64,000 nucleotides of DNA from Mucilaginibacter sp. (GCA_031292485.1 JARLHA010000078.1:1-64000); one strand, 5' to 3'. Positions 45,093 to 53,440 are shown, counted from the stretch's first letter. The notes: generated by a model from the letters alone, not told the origin. Numbers and translations are program-made.

Positions 45093-45683
45093 TTAGTGAT
45101 GTTTCAACCTAATCAACTTTTCTTTCGCGGCTTTGGCCTCCCGTTCCTTTTCGTTAGCAATATCTACGGCCTCCGACCTTTCTTTCGCCTCGTTTTCCAG
45201 CCGTATCGTTTCACTTTCCGCTGTATCGGGATTGTTAAAATAGTGTTGCTCTGCCCAATTCGCTTGCACAGGATAAACCTGGCGTAACATACGAAACTTT
45301 ATATCATTTGCCTGTAAGCGGTTATTCTCCATCCATAAATGAGCATTTAAACCGGTACTAATGGCAGTTACAATCAATAAAATAACCCCTGCTATCACCC
45401 ATCCTTTTGATTTAGGGTCAAAATAATGACTGTGTTTTACCGGAATAATTTTAGGGATGTTTTCTACTATGGTTTTAACTTCATCAAGCTGGGCTTGAAT
45501 TTTTGTCGCCGGGTATTCTAAATTATCAGGCAAATGATCTGCCAGCCATTTTTTTAAATCCTCAAAATTTGGTGTATAGTCCGGTAATTTAATCTCCCGC
45601 TTTTCCAATGCGTTTACTTTTATAACCAATTGATCTATAATTTCTTCATTGGTGCTTTTTTCTGTTGCTGTTGAGTTTTCCAT
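45093..45683 (-). CDS. Membrane protein linked to the mobilization genes
   Basis: 196 aa. Soluble N-terminal half with a predicted coiled coil, one membrane helix (about 108-125: GWVIAGVILLIVTAISTG), then a Glu/Lys/Arg-rich helical tail (ETIRLENEAKERSEAVDI). No family recognised. It lies 32 bp after the relaxase gene on the same strand and is probably part of the mob operon; proteins like this often follow relaxase genes in Bacteroidota elements. Role unknown. Confidence 0.65.
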   Translation of the reverse strand: MENSTATEKSTNEEIIDQLVIKVNALEKREIKLPDYTPNFEDLKKWLADHLPDNLEYPATKIQAQLDEVKTIVENIPKIIPVKHSHYFDPKSKGWVIAGVILLIVTAISTGLNAHLWMENNRLQANDIKFRMLRQVYPVQANWAEQHYFNNPDTAESETIRLENEAKERSEAVDIANEKEREAKAAKEKLIRLKHH

Positions 45684-45715
45684 TTTTTTTCTTCTTTAAA
45701 TCGTTAAACAAATTT

Positions 45716-46699
45716 CTATCGGTGTATCCCCTGGCCCTGCTCTTGTTCATATTTCTTTTTTTTCTTTTGTTCGGGTATGTCCGGCATATCCTCCGCTGGT
45801 TTGGCGGTTAATAATTTTTCAAGCGGGTTTAACTTTTCAATTGTCTGCTTTAAATAGTTGGTTTCCGGCGCTTTTTTTAAATAGTTGGTTTGTTGCTTCT
45901 CCTTACTTAGTACCTGTCTTAATTCATCAGCCAGGCTTTTAGACTGTTGTTTAGATTGCTTCTGTTGCTGCACCCGCTCATCTATCGCCTTGCTCAAATT
46001 CCCATAACTTAAACTACGGTCAATTTCCGACCCTTTAAATTTGTAATCGCCCTTACTGAAACTAATACCCTGCACCTCTTTTGTGCCACTTTTGTATTTG
46101 TATAGCATACCAATCCCATGCTTAGCCAATTCCTGTTTCAATTCATCCATACTATTTACTTTTAGGCTAACTGCTTTTATCGTATCATGAAGTTGATATT
46201 TTAGCTTATCTATGCCTTTTAGCTGTTGGCGGTTTACCATCTGCTTACCTTGCCCGATATAAAGGCCATGTTCTAAGGTTAGTTCTTTACATATCTTGAT
46301 GTTCTTTTGTCGTTGTAAACTGTCGGGTATGGTTTTGCCCTCGTTATTCACCCTATTGTAAACGATGTGTATATGGGGGTGGTCCCTGTCTTTGTGCCGA
46401 ACCATTAAAACCTGCGTATCCTGTATTTTCATTTTCTGCAAATACTCTTTGGCAATGTTTACCATAATTTCATCGCTTAATTTATCCTTGTCATTTGGGC
46501 TCCAGCTTAAAGAAATATGACCGACTGCCTGCCCTAATCCGGGGTTCATTTTCCTTTGCCTATTAAAGTCGTCAATGATGTGCGCTACCTTGTCGATACG
46601 TATGCCGTCCGCATCTAATATGGTAGCTTCCTTTTTCAGGACGTTATATTGGATACAACCGCCAAAGCTTTTTCCGGGTTTAGGTATCTTGCCGATCAT
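45716..46699 (-). CDS. mobA: Relaxase / mobilization nuclease
   Basis: 327 aa. Relaxase of the MobA/VirD2-like family: FGGCIQYNVLKKEA at the N-terminus, possible Tyr nucleophile region before residue 25, and the three-His metal motif in DRDHPHIHIVYNRV (about residues 107-118). The C-terminal third is Lys/Gln-rich and probably binds DNA or partners. It should nick at the element's oriT and lead its single strand through a helper conjugation machine. The start overlaps mobC by 20 bp. Confidence 0.9.
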   Translation of the reverse strand: MIGKIPKPGKSFGGCIQYNVLKKEATILDADGIRIDKVAHIIDDFNRQRKMNPGLGQAVGHISLSWSPNDKDKLSDEIMVNIAKEYLQKMKIQDTQVLMVRHKDRDHPHIHIVYNRVNNEGKTIPDSLQRQKNIKICKELTLEHGLYIGQGKQMVNRQQLKGIDKLKYQLHDTIKAVSLKVNSMDELKQELAKHGIGMLYKYKSGTKEVQGISFSKGDYKFKGSEIDRSLSYGNLSKAIDERVQQQKQSKQQSKSLADELRQVLSKEKQQTNYLKKAPETNYLKQTIEKLNPLEKLLTAKPAEDMPDIPEQKKKKKYEQEQGQGIHR

Positions 46700-47084
46700 C
46701 GCTATTGAAATATTTTAAGGCATCGTCAATTTCGTTTAGCAACTCATCGCATTTTCGGGCGATCCTAAACAGGCCACCTACGTGTGCCAGTTTTGTTAAC
46801 TGATTAAAGTTGTTTGCCAAACCTGTCAGCATGTGCAGGATGCGCCTGTCTTCCGGCTTTAGCAGAGGTATGACTTTTGCTGCTTTAGCTGCCGCCCTAA
46901 ACCAGTCGCTTGTTCGCATACCCGCTTCTTTGGCTTTAGTTTCAATGAAGAAACGTTCTGTTGCAGTCAACCTTACCATGATATGCTGCTCCCGCTTAAT
47001 CCTCTTTTTGGGTGCGCCTCCTTTGTGTTTGGGGCGATCTATTGTTGGTTTTGCCGTATTTTTTATTGCTGTTTCCATCATCAT
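46680..47084 (-). CDS. mobC: Relaxosome accessory protein MobC
   Basis: 134 aa. Basic N-terminus (KHKGGAPKKRIKREQHI), then a ribbon-helix-helix-like segment (MVRLTATERFFIETKAKEAG, MRTSDWFRAAA), and the helical MobC end (LTGLANNFNQLTKLAHVGGL). It assists the relaxase at oriT. The oriT candidate lies just upstream. Confidence 0.88.
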   Translation of the reverse strand: MMMETAIKNTAKPTIDRPKHKGGAPKKRIKREQHIMVRLTATERFFIETKAKEAGMRTSDWFRAAAKAAKVIPLLKPEDRRILHMLTGLANNFNQLTKLAHVGGLFRIARKCDELLNEIDDALKYFNSDDRQDT

Positions 47085-47300
47085 GTAATGACTTTAAAAA
47101 ACTTTAATCTGTCTTAAACCCTTTTGCAACCAACGGGCGCAAAAGGCAAGTTTGCCCTGTGCCGAAGGCATCAGGGAGTTTTTGTGAAACAAAAACACAA
47201 ACTTGCTTCTTATTAGCGGATGAAATAGTGCAGCCCCCGCAAGCGGGGTAATTATTAGCGGCAAAGCCGCTAAGCCGTATATCTGCATATTCCAACTGCT
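47085..47300. other. oriT: Candidate origin of transfer (oriT)
   Basis: Noncoding 216 bp directly upstream of mobC, dense in hairpins. GGCAAGTTTGCCCTG and CACAAACTTGC form a distant inverted pair (GCAAGTTTG/CAAACTTGC). CCCCGCAAGCGGGG and TTAGCGGCAAAGCCGCTAA are tight perfect hairpins. This layout beside mobC and the relaxase is usual for an oriT; the nick site is not identified. Confidence 0.5.
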
Positions 47301-47327
47301 TCAAAAAAATTATAAAAAAATGTGAGC

Positions 47328-47666
47328 CTATTTGCGCCGATGGGTTAAGTTCTTTCGGGGTAACTGGATATTTTCGCGCAGTTCGTTAAACGTATGTTTA
47401 CGACCCTGCCTGATCCATTCCTCCAGCTCTGATTTGTAGAAATAGAGTCGCTTGCCTTGCTTGTTGACGGGGATTTCTTTTCGGCTCACCTTACTATAAA
47501 CAGTGGGTACGGCTAAGTCTAAGAACTTGGCAGCCTTTATAATATTAAGCGGTTCATCATATTCCGGCTGCAATTTTTGCCCGGTAAGTAAGCTTTCGAT
47601 GTGGCTTACTTTTTCAAGAAGCAGGCTGACCGCTTCCGGTAATTTGTCAAATGTTATTATATCCAT
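47328..47666 (-). CDS. Excisionase-like helix-turn-helix protein
   Basis: 112 aa. MerR/excisionase-type winged helix: LNIIKAAKFLDLAVPTVYSK, then VSRKEIPVNKQGKRLYFYKS and ELEEWIRQG. The N-terminal 40 residues form a helical region. Such proteins direct the integrase toward excision and often regulate the mob genes. Positioned between the oriT candidate and a 333-aa element gene. An inverted repeat at 47722-47752 just upstream could be its own operator. Confidence 0.85.
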   Translation of the reverse strand: MDIITFDKLPEAVSLLLEKVSHIESLLTGQKLQPEYDEPLNIIKAAKFLDLAVPTVYSKVSRKEIPVNKQGKRLYFYKSELEEWIRQGRKHTFNELRENIQLPRKNLTHRRK

Positions 47667-47721
47667 AGCGCATATTTTGTTTTATGCTGCAATGGTAGGG
47701 GCTTGCTTTGTGCGGTTACAA

Positions 47722-47752
47722 GTAGGTAAACAGTAACCTCACTGTTACCTAC
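47722..47752. promoter_or_regulatory. Inverted repeat upstream of the excisionase-like gene
   Basis: GTAGGTAAACAG and CTGTTACCTAC pair over 11 bp with one bulged A, 56 bp before the excisionase-like start. Candidate operator or excisionase-binding site. Confidence 0.35.
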
Positions 47753-47763
47753 CCATTTTTTTG

Positions 47764-48765
47764 TTATTTTTTGTTACGGGATACTGGCAAAATAAAAAAA
47801 TTATTATCCTGCTGCTCTATTTTTAGAATTGGAGATTTACAGGGCCTTGATTTAGTAGAGATCATACCATTTAAATAACCGTCCGAAAATTCCCTTTGCT
47901 CTCCGTCATTACGTAAATACAAAAACTTTGGGGCAATCCATTTTTCAAGGTCTATCAACTGGCAACCAACGATCAGTCTTGCATCATAAAGTTGTTTAAA
48001 GGCATCGGCCAACTTATTACCATTGTCCCGGAATACTAATGGTGATTCGGGCGTTTGATTATTTAGCAATAAATTTTCAAGCTTAAAATGGTCTTCTGCT
48101 ATAAAATATGGTTTAAGGATGCTGTATAATTGATTAGCTGCCCCCTCCTTGAAAGTAGGATACCTGTTAACTTGCGTAGGTGCTTCTTGTTTCGGGGATT
48201 TATTTTCGGGTTGCGAGATTTCTTCACCTGAATTTAAACTTTCATTAGCAACCGGTTCCTGTTTCTCCATCACCGCTTCCACATCCCAGATTAGTTCTTT
48301 TAAAAAACTTTCCCTTAGCTTAATGGAATCTGCCAGGTCTTCTACAAATTGAGCGGTTACCTCCACGTCAGCATTATCGCCTTGCAAATTATGTACGATG
48401 AATAGCGTGTCGAGCTTTATTGAAAAAGGATAAGAGGCTTTATAATCCTTGTGGTAGTCATGGTAATGCTGGTGGTAGTTTTCCCATAATTCTTTAAAGC
48501 GGTCTTTTATTTTATTGAGTTGTGCCAATTGTAAACCTATACGTTCTTTGTCCAATGCCAGCAGATCGATTAGCGCCATGTCCTTCAATACACGTAATTC
48601 ACTTTTATAAGAGAACGAATCATAATAATGGGTTTCGCGGGTAATATCGTAAGCATCGATACTTTTCATTTCCTTAGAATCTGCTTTTATAGGTGCTTCC
48701 TGCTTTACCAAGCGCGGATTAAACGTTTGCAAACGGGTAAGGAATGCAGTTAGGTTATTCATCAT
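47764..48765 (-). CDS. Hypothetical protein of the mobilizable element
   Basis: 333 aa, soluble. Helical N-terminal half with His-rich NYHQHYHDYHKDYKASYPFS, a low-complexity linker (about 175-205) and a C-terminal domain (GNKLADAFKQLYDARLIVGC, DLEKWIAPKFLYL). No family recognised with certainty. Genes of this kind sit at the same place, upstream of xis, oriT and mob, in other Bacteroidota elements, often as regulators of the RteC type. That assignment is only a possibility here. Confidence 0.6.
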   Translation of the reverse strand: MMNNLTAFLTRLQTFNPRLVKQEAPIKADSKEMKSIDAYDITRETHYYDSFSYKSELRVLKDMALIDLLALDKERIGLQLAQLNKIKDRFKELWENYHQHYHDYHKDYKASYPFSIKLDTLFIVHNLQGDNADVEVTAQFVEDLADSIKLRESFLKELIWDVEAVMEKQEPVANESLNSGEEISQPENKSPKQEAPTQVNRYPTFKEGAANQLYSILKPYFIAEDHFKLENLLLNNQTPESPLVFRDNGNKLADAFKQLYDARLIVGCQLIDLEKWIAPKFLYLRNDGEQREFSDGYLNGMISTKSRPCKSPILKIEQQDNNFFILPVSRNKK

Positions 48766-49075
48766 AAGTAGTATGTTGGTGGGGCAAATTTAGGCTATTC
48801 GTTTTTTATACTTACATAATCGTGCCTATTTGTCGTTCAATCTAAGTTTATTAATCGTATATTTTCGTATCAAATTATCCGCCGATGTTATAGAGATCAT
48901 AAAAAGGGGGACTGATGTTAGTTGCTGCAATTACTACCCACTTCACCACCCACATTTGCCTCTAACAAGAAATGTTATTTACCTGTAAACGGTTATTAAA
49001 AAGGCATTTACAAATAAATCTGATATACGAATAAGTGTTGTTATTGCTTTTTACTACCCACTTTACTACCCGGAA
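48766..49075. other. Intergenic stretch between two element genes
   Basis: 310 bp without a gene. The sequence TACTACCCACTTCACCACCC (48944-48963) recurs with two changes at 49053-49072, directly after the stop codon of the next gene on the minus strand. The rest is AT-rich. Confidence 0.45.
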
Positions 49076-50461
49076 TTATGCTGCTGGAGGAGGTAACTGA
49101 TTGATTACCCATTTTCCCGACTTGTCTGATCCTTCCCTGATAAGAATGCCGAAGCTGCGCAACTTACTGATATTATTATCTACCGAAGTTTTCCCTTGCC
49201 CGATTATATCCGACAATTGAGCCTTTGTCACTCTTTCTGAATCATGAATAGCCAATAGTATCTTGGTCAATGGGGTAGTTAAATGTAAACTCCAACCTTC
49301 TAACCATTTCTCAAAAACCATTGGACGATAGAAAATGACGGTAAAAAAACCGCCCATTTCAAATTTTGGCTCGATCAGTTCGGATTCTTTCATAGCATCC
49401 CGCATACGGCTAATACCTGATCCGACTTTTTCAACCAAATTGATGCGCTGCATCAATCCAAAAATTAATGGATTCCTGGAAAAGCTTTTTGTTCCGAACT
49501 CCTGTTGCGTAATAGAACTGATCAGGCCACCAGGGTTACTAATTTCTACCCGGTCATCATATACCTCCACCATAATCACGGCTCCTTTTTCATAGTAGCT
49601 TCGATGACAAAGGGCATTTACTAATGCTTCCCTAAAAACTGTTTCCGGTATTTCAAGTATTTCTTTTCTTGGGCCACCCTTCTGATTTTCTATTTCGTAT
49701 CGCAGGTTTAGTTTAGAAATGAGGTACTTTAGCGCTTCTTCGTATTGTACAACCAAGTTGCCCGCAATTTCTTTGCTATCTAAAATATACCGCTTGTCTA
49801 TACCTTTGAAAAGAACACACCTGATAGTGGCATGGCTAATATGGCTTTGTACGTTTTTTGCAAAAAACAATACGGCGGCATTGGTTAATTGTTGGTTGTT
49901 GGCCGTGAGCCTCAAATTTGTCAGCAAATTAATTTCAGCAAACTTCGCGGTGATACCTGCTTTTCCGGTAAACTCCTGAAAAGAATTAGCATCAAAGTCG
50001 TCCGGATAGTTGAATGAAGGACAGGGAGCTGTATCAAAAAAAATGCTATCTGAATGCTGAAAAAATCTTCGCATCTGTTCAATGCCTGTAACCCTTTCAG
50101 AATTGGGGCCGTTACGGACGTAGATACTCCCTGATACCGCATAAGGCTTTTGCACTCCGGCAGGGCATTCAAAACAAAGTATGACTTTCCCATTTACTTT
50201 CTGCTCGGATACCTTTATAGGCAGCGCAGGATCAATCAGGTTAATTACACCCTGGATTCTGGATCGCTGTGTATTGTCCATAGTAATCCCTACAACTTGC
50301 TGCTTATCATCTACTCCCACCATTAATACACCTCCATTAGCGTTGGCAAAGGCGCATAATTCAGTGGCTAATTCACTAAGTTTAGAGGGAAAAGATTGTT
50401 TGTATTCAACGTTGTAACCTTCTCCTTCCTGTATTAATAGTTCAAGTTCCTGCAAAGTCAT
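49076..50461 (-). CDS. AlbA_2-domain transcriptional regulator / ATP-binding protein
   Basis: 461 aa. The N-terminal AlbA_2 (Schlafen-like) domain is clear: EGYNVEYKQSFPSKLSELAT and ANANGGVLMVGVDDKQQVVG. A GHKL-like ATP-binding C-terminal domain follows (REALVNALCHRSYYEKGAVI, EISNPGGLI, SGISRMRDAM), ending in a winged helix (LSDIIGQGKTSVDNNISKL). Proteins of this class are common on mobile elements and act as regulators, sometimes in defence. It is the last gene before the right att site. Confidence 0.85.
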   Translation of the reverse strand: MTLQELELLIQEGEGYNVEYKQSFPSKLSELATELCAFANANGGVLMVGVDDKQQVVGITMDNTQRSRIQGVINLIDPALPIKVSEQKVNGKVILCFECPAGVQKPYAVSGSIYVRNGPNSERVTGIEQMRRFFQHSDSIFFDTAPCPSFNYPDDFDANSFQEFTGKAGITAKFAEINLLTNLRLTANNQQLTNAAVLFFAKNVQSHISHATIRCVLFKGIDKRYILDSKEIAGNLVVQYEEALKYLISKLNLRYEIENQKGGPRKEILEIPETVFREALVNALCHRSYYEKGAVIMVEVYDDRVEISNPGGLISSITQQEFGTKSFSRNPLIFGLMQRINLVEKVGSGISRMRDAMKESELIEPKFEMGGFFTVIFYRPMVFEKWLEGWSLHLTTPLTKILLAIHDSERVTKAQLSDIIGQGKTSVDNNISKLRSFGILIREGSDKSGKWVINQLPPPAA

Positions 50462-50879
50462 AGGTCAAAATTAATTAAAAGATTGTGAAGGGGTGGCAAA
50501 TTGCGGGATGATAATATGGCTAATCCAGAAATATTAAGTACCAGTGCTGGTCGAATGCAGCCGATATAATTAGGTAAATCCTGAAAAACGGGATAAAGTG
50601 AAGTACGACTGTTTAATTTCTGCCACCGTAATAAGATAATCTTAAATCAAAGGCATAGTTTATAATGATAACAATACGACAATTTGTTGGCCATATTTAG
50701 CCCGTTAAATTAAAAATACGTTCTGATTTCCTGTATATCAGCTTCCGCAGTGATCCTAAAAATCGTTGCTTCTTAGATTATGTTTTTCTATCGGAATGGT
50801 TTTTTATCGTATTTGTGTGAGAAATGTGTGAGAATAAAAAAGCCATTTACAAATTTATATCGTAAATGGCTGATTGTCA
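50462..50879. other. Right end of the element, noncoding
   Basis: About 420 bp without a credible gene, holding the right arm-type repeat (50811-50833) and a short hairpin GCCATTTAC...GTAAATGGC (50841-50870) just outside the tRNA-Lys 3' end, which may now serve as its terminator. Confidence 0.5.
50811..50833. repeat. Putative integrase arm-binding site, right
   Basis: Exact 23-bp copy of 36463-36485, two TGTGTGAGA units 3 bp apart, in the same orientation, 47 bp inside the right att site. Confidence 0.55.
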
Positions 50880-50927
50880 GTGACCTGGGAGAGGCTCGAA
50901 CTCTCGACCCACTGATTAAGAGTCAGT
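50880..50927. repeat. attR: Right attachment site within tRNA-Lys
   Basis: 48-bp direct repeat of 36309-36356 with one mismatch. It covers the tRNA from its 3' end through the anticodon stem, so the gene stays intact on this side of the element. Confidence 0.92.
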
Positions 50928-50953
50928 TGCTCTACCGGCTGAGCTACCAAGTC
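50881..50953 (-). tRNA. tRNA-Lys (anticodon CTT)
   Basis: 73 nt on the minus strand. Acceptor GACTTGG/CCAGGTC (one G-U), discriminator A. T8 A9, D-arm GCTC...GAGC, anticodon stem ACTGA/TCAGT with loop CTCTTAA giving CTT, T-stem GAGAG/CTCTC with loop TTCGAGC. No encoded CCA. It is the integration target of the mobilizable element on its 3' side. Confidence 0.96.
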
Positions 50954-51003
50954 ATTTGTTTTTTTCCGGGGCTGCAAATAAACGGATTTTTTTTCAAAAA
51001 ATA

Positions 51004-51080
51004 GAGATTAGTGATTGGAGATTAGAGATTAGTTTTTGTAGTTTTTTTTCTAATCTCTAATCTCCAGTCTCTGATCACTA
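51004..51080. repeat. Inverted repeat of the GAGATTAG family at the end of the ABC-F gene
   Basis: Left arm GAGATTAGTGATTGGAGATT plus AGAGATTAG; right arm CTAATCTCTAATCTCCAGTC plus TCTGATCAC. Each arm holds three tandem GAGATTAG-like words. The right arm includes the stop codon of the ABC-F gene. It may also act as a terminator. Confidence 0.65.
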
Positions 51081-52706
51081 CGCCATAGCGTACATTTCCT
51101 CCCGTTGCTTCTGTACCACTTCGCTGTTGATATACTCGTCGTAGGTCATCAGTTTGTCGATGGTACCACCAGGGGTAAGTTCAATAATTCGGTTGGCAAC
51201 AGTTTCTACCAGCTCATGATCCCGCGAGGTGAACAGGATGGTGCCGCGGAAGTCTTTCATGCCATTATTCAGAGCAGTGATCGATTCCAGGTCGAGGTGG
51301 TTGGTAGGTTCGTCAAACATCAGCAGGTTGGCGGATTGCAGCATCATACGGCTGAACATGCAGCGCATTTTTTCACCTCCTGATAGTACATTGCTTTTCT
51401 TCAATACCTCTTCGCCTGAAAACAGCATCCGTCCTAAAAATCCGCGGATAAACTGGTCATCCTTATCGCCGGTTGAATATTCGCGCAGCCAGTCGATCAG
51501 GTTATCATCTTTCCCTTTAAAATATTCGGCGTTGTCGATAGGTATATCAGCATAATTAATAGTTACGCCCCATTTAAATTCACCTTTATAATCTTTATCG
51601 CGGCCGGTTAGTATATTGTAAAAAGCGGTAGTTGCCAGGCTGTTTTGAGACAGGACAGCAATTTTATCGCCTTTGTTTACCATCAGGCGAACATTGTCAA
51701 ATAAAAGTTCGCCGTTCAATGATTTTTTCAGGTTTTCAATCTGCAGCACCTGGTCGCCTGCTTCACGGCCCTGGTTATTGAAGATGATACCTGGGTATTT
51801 ACGGTTGGAAGGCTGGATCTCGTCGATATTGATCTTATCCAAAGCTTTTTTACGACTGGTAGCCTGTTTTGATTTGGATGCGTTGGCACTGAAACGGCGG
51901 ATAAACTCCTGCAGTTCCTTCACCCGGTCTTCAGTCTTTTTATTCTGATCCGAACGTTGTTTTAAAGCCAGCTGGCTCGATTCGTACCAGAAAGTATAGT
52001 TACCGGTGTAGATGGTCATTTTGGCAAAATCAATATCAACTACATGGGTACAAACGGTATCCAGGAAGTGCCTGTCGTGCGAAACCACCAGCACAATGGC
52101 TTCGTAAGATGCCAGAAAGTCTTCCAGCCAGCCCACGGTATGGATGTCAAGGTCGTTGGTAGGCTCATCCAGCAACAAAATGTCAGGTTTGCCAAATAGG
52201 GCCTGCGCCAATAACACGCGCACTTTTTGTGTGTTATCCAGGTCTTTTACCAACTGGTAATGAAATTCTTCCTTAATACCCAGGTTGCTCAATAGGGTAG
52301 CGGCATTGCTTTCGGCATTCCACCCATCCATTTCAGCAAACTGGTGTTCCAGTTCCCCGGCGCGTTCGCCATCGGCATCGCTAAAATCCTCCTTCAGGTA
52401 AATCGCATCCTTTTCTTTCATTATGGCATACATCTCTTTATGCCCCATCATTACCGTTTCAATTACGGTGAAGTCGTCAAACGCATAGTGGTTTTGGCTC
52501 AATACAGCCATACGCTCGCCCGGCGTAAAACTAACTGAGCCGCTTGAAGGGTCGATTTCGCCGGAAAGAATCTTTAAGAACGTAGATTTACCAGCTCCGT
52601 TAGCACCAATAATGCCATAACAATTGCCGTTGGTAAATTTAAGATTTACATCTTCAAATAGCGTACGTTTACCATAACGTAAAGATAAATTGGATATCGT
52701 GATCAT
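51078..52706 (-). CDS. ABC-F family ATPase, YbiT-like
   Basis: 542 aa, two ATP-binding domains joined by the ABC-F linker (about 240-300), no membrane part. Family members act on the ribosome. Domain 1 has a good Walker A (GANGAGKST) and Walker B (DILLLDEPTNDLD), but its signature is worn (DLDNTQKVRVLLAQ in place of LSGGxxxR). Domain 2 has a good signature (LSGGEKMRCMFSR) and Walker B (MFDEPTNHLDLES), but its Walker A is lost (VLSQNSLATTAFYN). Since sites form between Walker A of one domain and the signature of the other, one site is canonical and the other degenerate on both sides. A promoter box TATTTTTG lies 24 bp upstream. Confidence 0.92.
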   Translation of the reverse strand: MITISNLSLRYGKRTLFEDVNLKFTNGNCYGIIGANGAGKSTFLKILSGEIDPSSGSVSFTPGERMAVLSQNHYAFDDFTVIETVMMGHKEMYAIMKEKDAIYLKEDFSDADGERAGELEHQFAEMDGWNAESNAATLLSNLGIKEEFHYQLVKDLDNTQKVRVLLAQALFGKPDILLLDEPTNDLDIHTVGWLEDFLASYEAIVLVVSHDRHFLDTVCTHVVDIDFAKMTIYTGNYTFWYESSQLALKQRSDQNKKTEDRVKELQEFIRRFSANASKSKQATSRKKALDKINIDEIQPSNRKYPGIIFNNQGREAGDQVLQIENLKKSLNGELLFDNVRLMVNKGDKIAVLSQNSLATTAFYNILTGRDKDYKGEFKWGVTINYADIPIDNAEYFKGKDDNLIDWLREYSTGDKDDQFIRGFLGRMLFSGEEVLKKSNVLSGGEKMRCMFSRMMLQSANLLMFDEPTNHLDLESITALNNGMKDFRGTILFTSRDHELVETVANRIIELTPGGTIDKLMTYDEYINSEVVQKQREEMYAMA

Positions 52707-52729
52707 GCTGCGTGCTGTACTTTTTCCGG

Positions 52730-52737
52730 CAAAAATA
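52730..52737 (-). promoter_or_regulatory. -7 promoter box of the ABC-F gene
   Basis: TATTTTTG on the minus strand, 23 bp before the start codon; matches TAnnTTTG. Confidence 0.5.
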
Positions 52738-52932
52738 CGTTAAATACTCATTAAATAGTTATTTAACTTTCAATTAACCGCGCTTCGATATTATTTTGTT
52801 GTAACATTAACCAACCCATTCTGTCTTAAGTGTTAATATGTTAGTAAATTAACTTAACGTTATAGAAACTTGAATAAGCAATTTTACGTAGTAATAAAGA
52901 GCGAGAATTTAACCAATTATTAATAAACAATT

Positions 52933-53013
52933 ATGGCACTATTAATTGCATTGCTAATTATGGTGAACGTATTAGTTTTAGTTAAACAATTAGAGAGAAG
53001 GAAGGAATATTAA
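52933..53013 (+). CDS. Possible 26-aa single-span membrane protein
   Basis: A short frame, MALLIALLIMVNVLVLVKQL plus six residues ending in KEY. It has one hydrophobic helix of 17 residues and a Lys/Arg-rich tail, the normal layout of a small inner-membrane protein with the tail inside. It stands alone in a 338-bp gap that otherwise holds nothing. Nothing but composition and isolation supports it. Confidence 0.4.
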   Translation: MALLIALLIMVNVLVLVKQLERRKEY

Positions 53014-53044
53014 TTCCAAATAATTGCTTAAGAGAAGTATACGT

Positions 53045-53440
53045 TTAACTTAATATCGAACCTAAAGTCTGGGTTTGATGATCTGTCAGTTTTTGTAAAG
53101 GACCCGAAGCCAGCATTTTGAGCATCATGTTCAAGTCGGCTGAAATTGAAAATACAACATCTGTATTGTTATCGACTGAAAATAATTCCCATTTTAATTC
53201 CAAATCAAATGGTGGTTTTTCAGCAGGGATGATTATGATCTCTTTGTCCGGTATCCGGCTTCCAACTTTGAGGCTGAGTTTCGCCATGTTTTGTACATTA
53301 AAACCCGCTGTATCAACGGTGGAAACCCAATCAATAATATTTTCAGGCATCAGCTTTTGATGGTTATTTAAATCAGTCAAAAAACTATAAACTTCATGTA
53401 CCGGGCGATCAATACTTATCCGGCTTTCAAAAACTGTCAT
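53045..53440 (-). CDS. SRPBCC (START-like) family protein
   Basis: 131 aa. Typical SRPBCC entry, FESRISIDRPVHEVYSFLTD, with the beta-grasp sheet (DVVFSISADLNMMLKMLASG) and C-terminal helix. It binds a small hydrophobic ligand or lipid. Ligand unknown. It lies downstream of pyrE (74-bp gap), on the same strand. Confidence 0.8.
   Translation of the reverse strand: MTVFESRISIDRPVHEVYSFLTDLNNHQKLMPENIIDWVSTVDTAGFNVQNMAKLSLKVGSRIPDKEIIIIPAEKPPFDLELKWELFSVDNNTDVVFSISADLNMMLKMLASGPLQKLTDHQTQTLGSILS

Larger units (their letters stand above)
36309..50927. mobile_element. Integrative mobilizable element in tRNA-Lys(CTT), about 14.6 kb
   Basis: The element is bounded by 48-bp direct repeats that end inside an intact tRNA-Lys gene on the right. 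It carries a tyrosine integrase beside the left end, an excisionase-like gene, a MobC/relaxase pair with an oriT candidate, an insertion sequence and several unknown genes. It has no coupling protein or conjugation pilus genes, so it should depend on a helper ICE or plasmid. Cargo genes at 38.4-44.4 kb are more AT-rich than the flanking chromosome. Confidence 0.88.

Noticed and set aside
44991..45287. Plus-strand 98-aa frame near the mob genes
   Set aside because: It is mostly antisense to the 196-aa membrane protein gene and begins in GC-rich noncoding DNA.
47094..47304. Two short minus-strand open frames upstream of mobC
   Set aside because: They run through the hairpins of the oriT candidate and have no sensible protein character.
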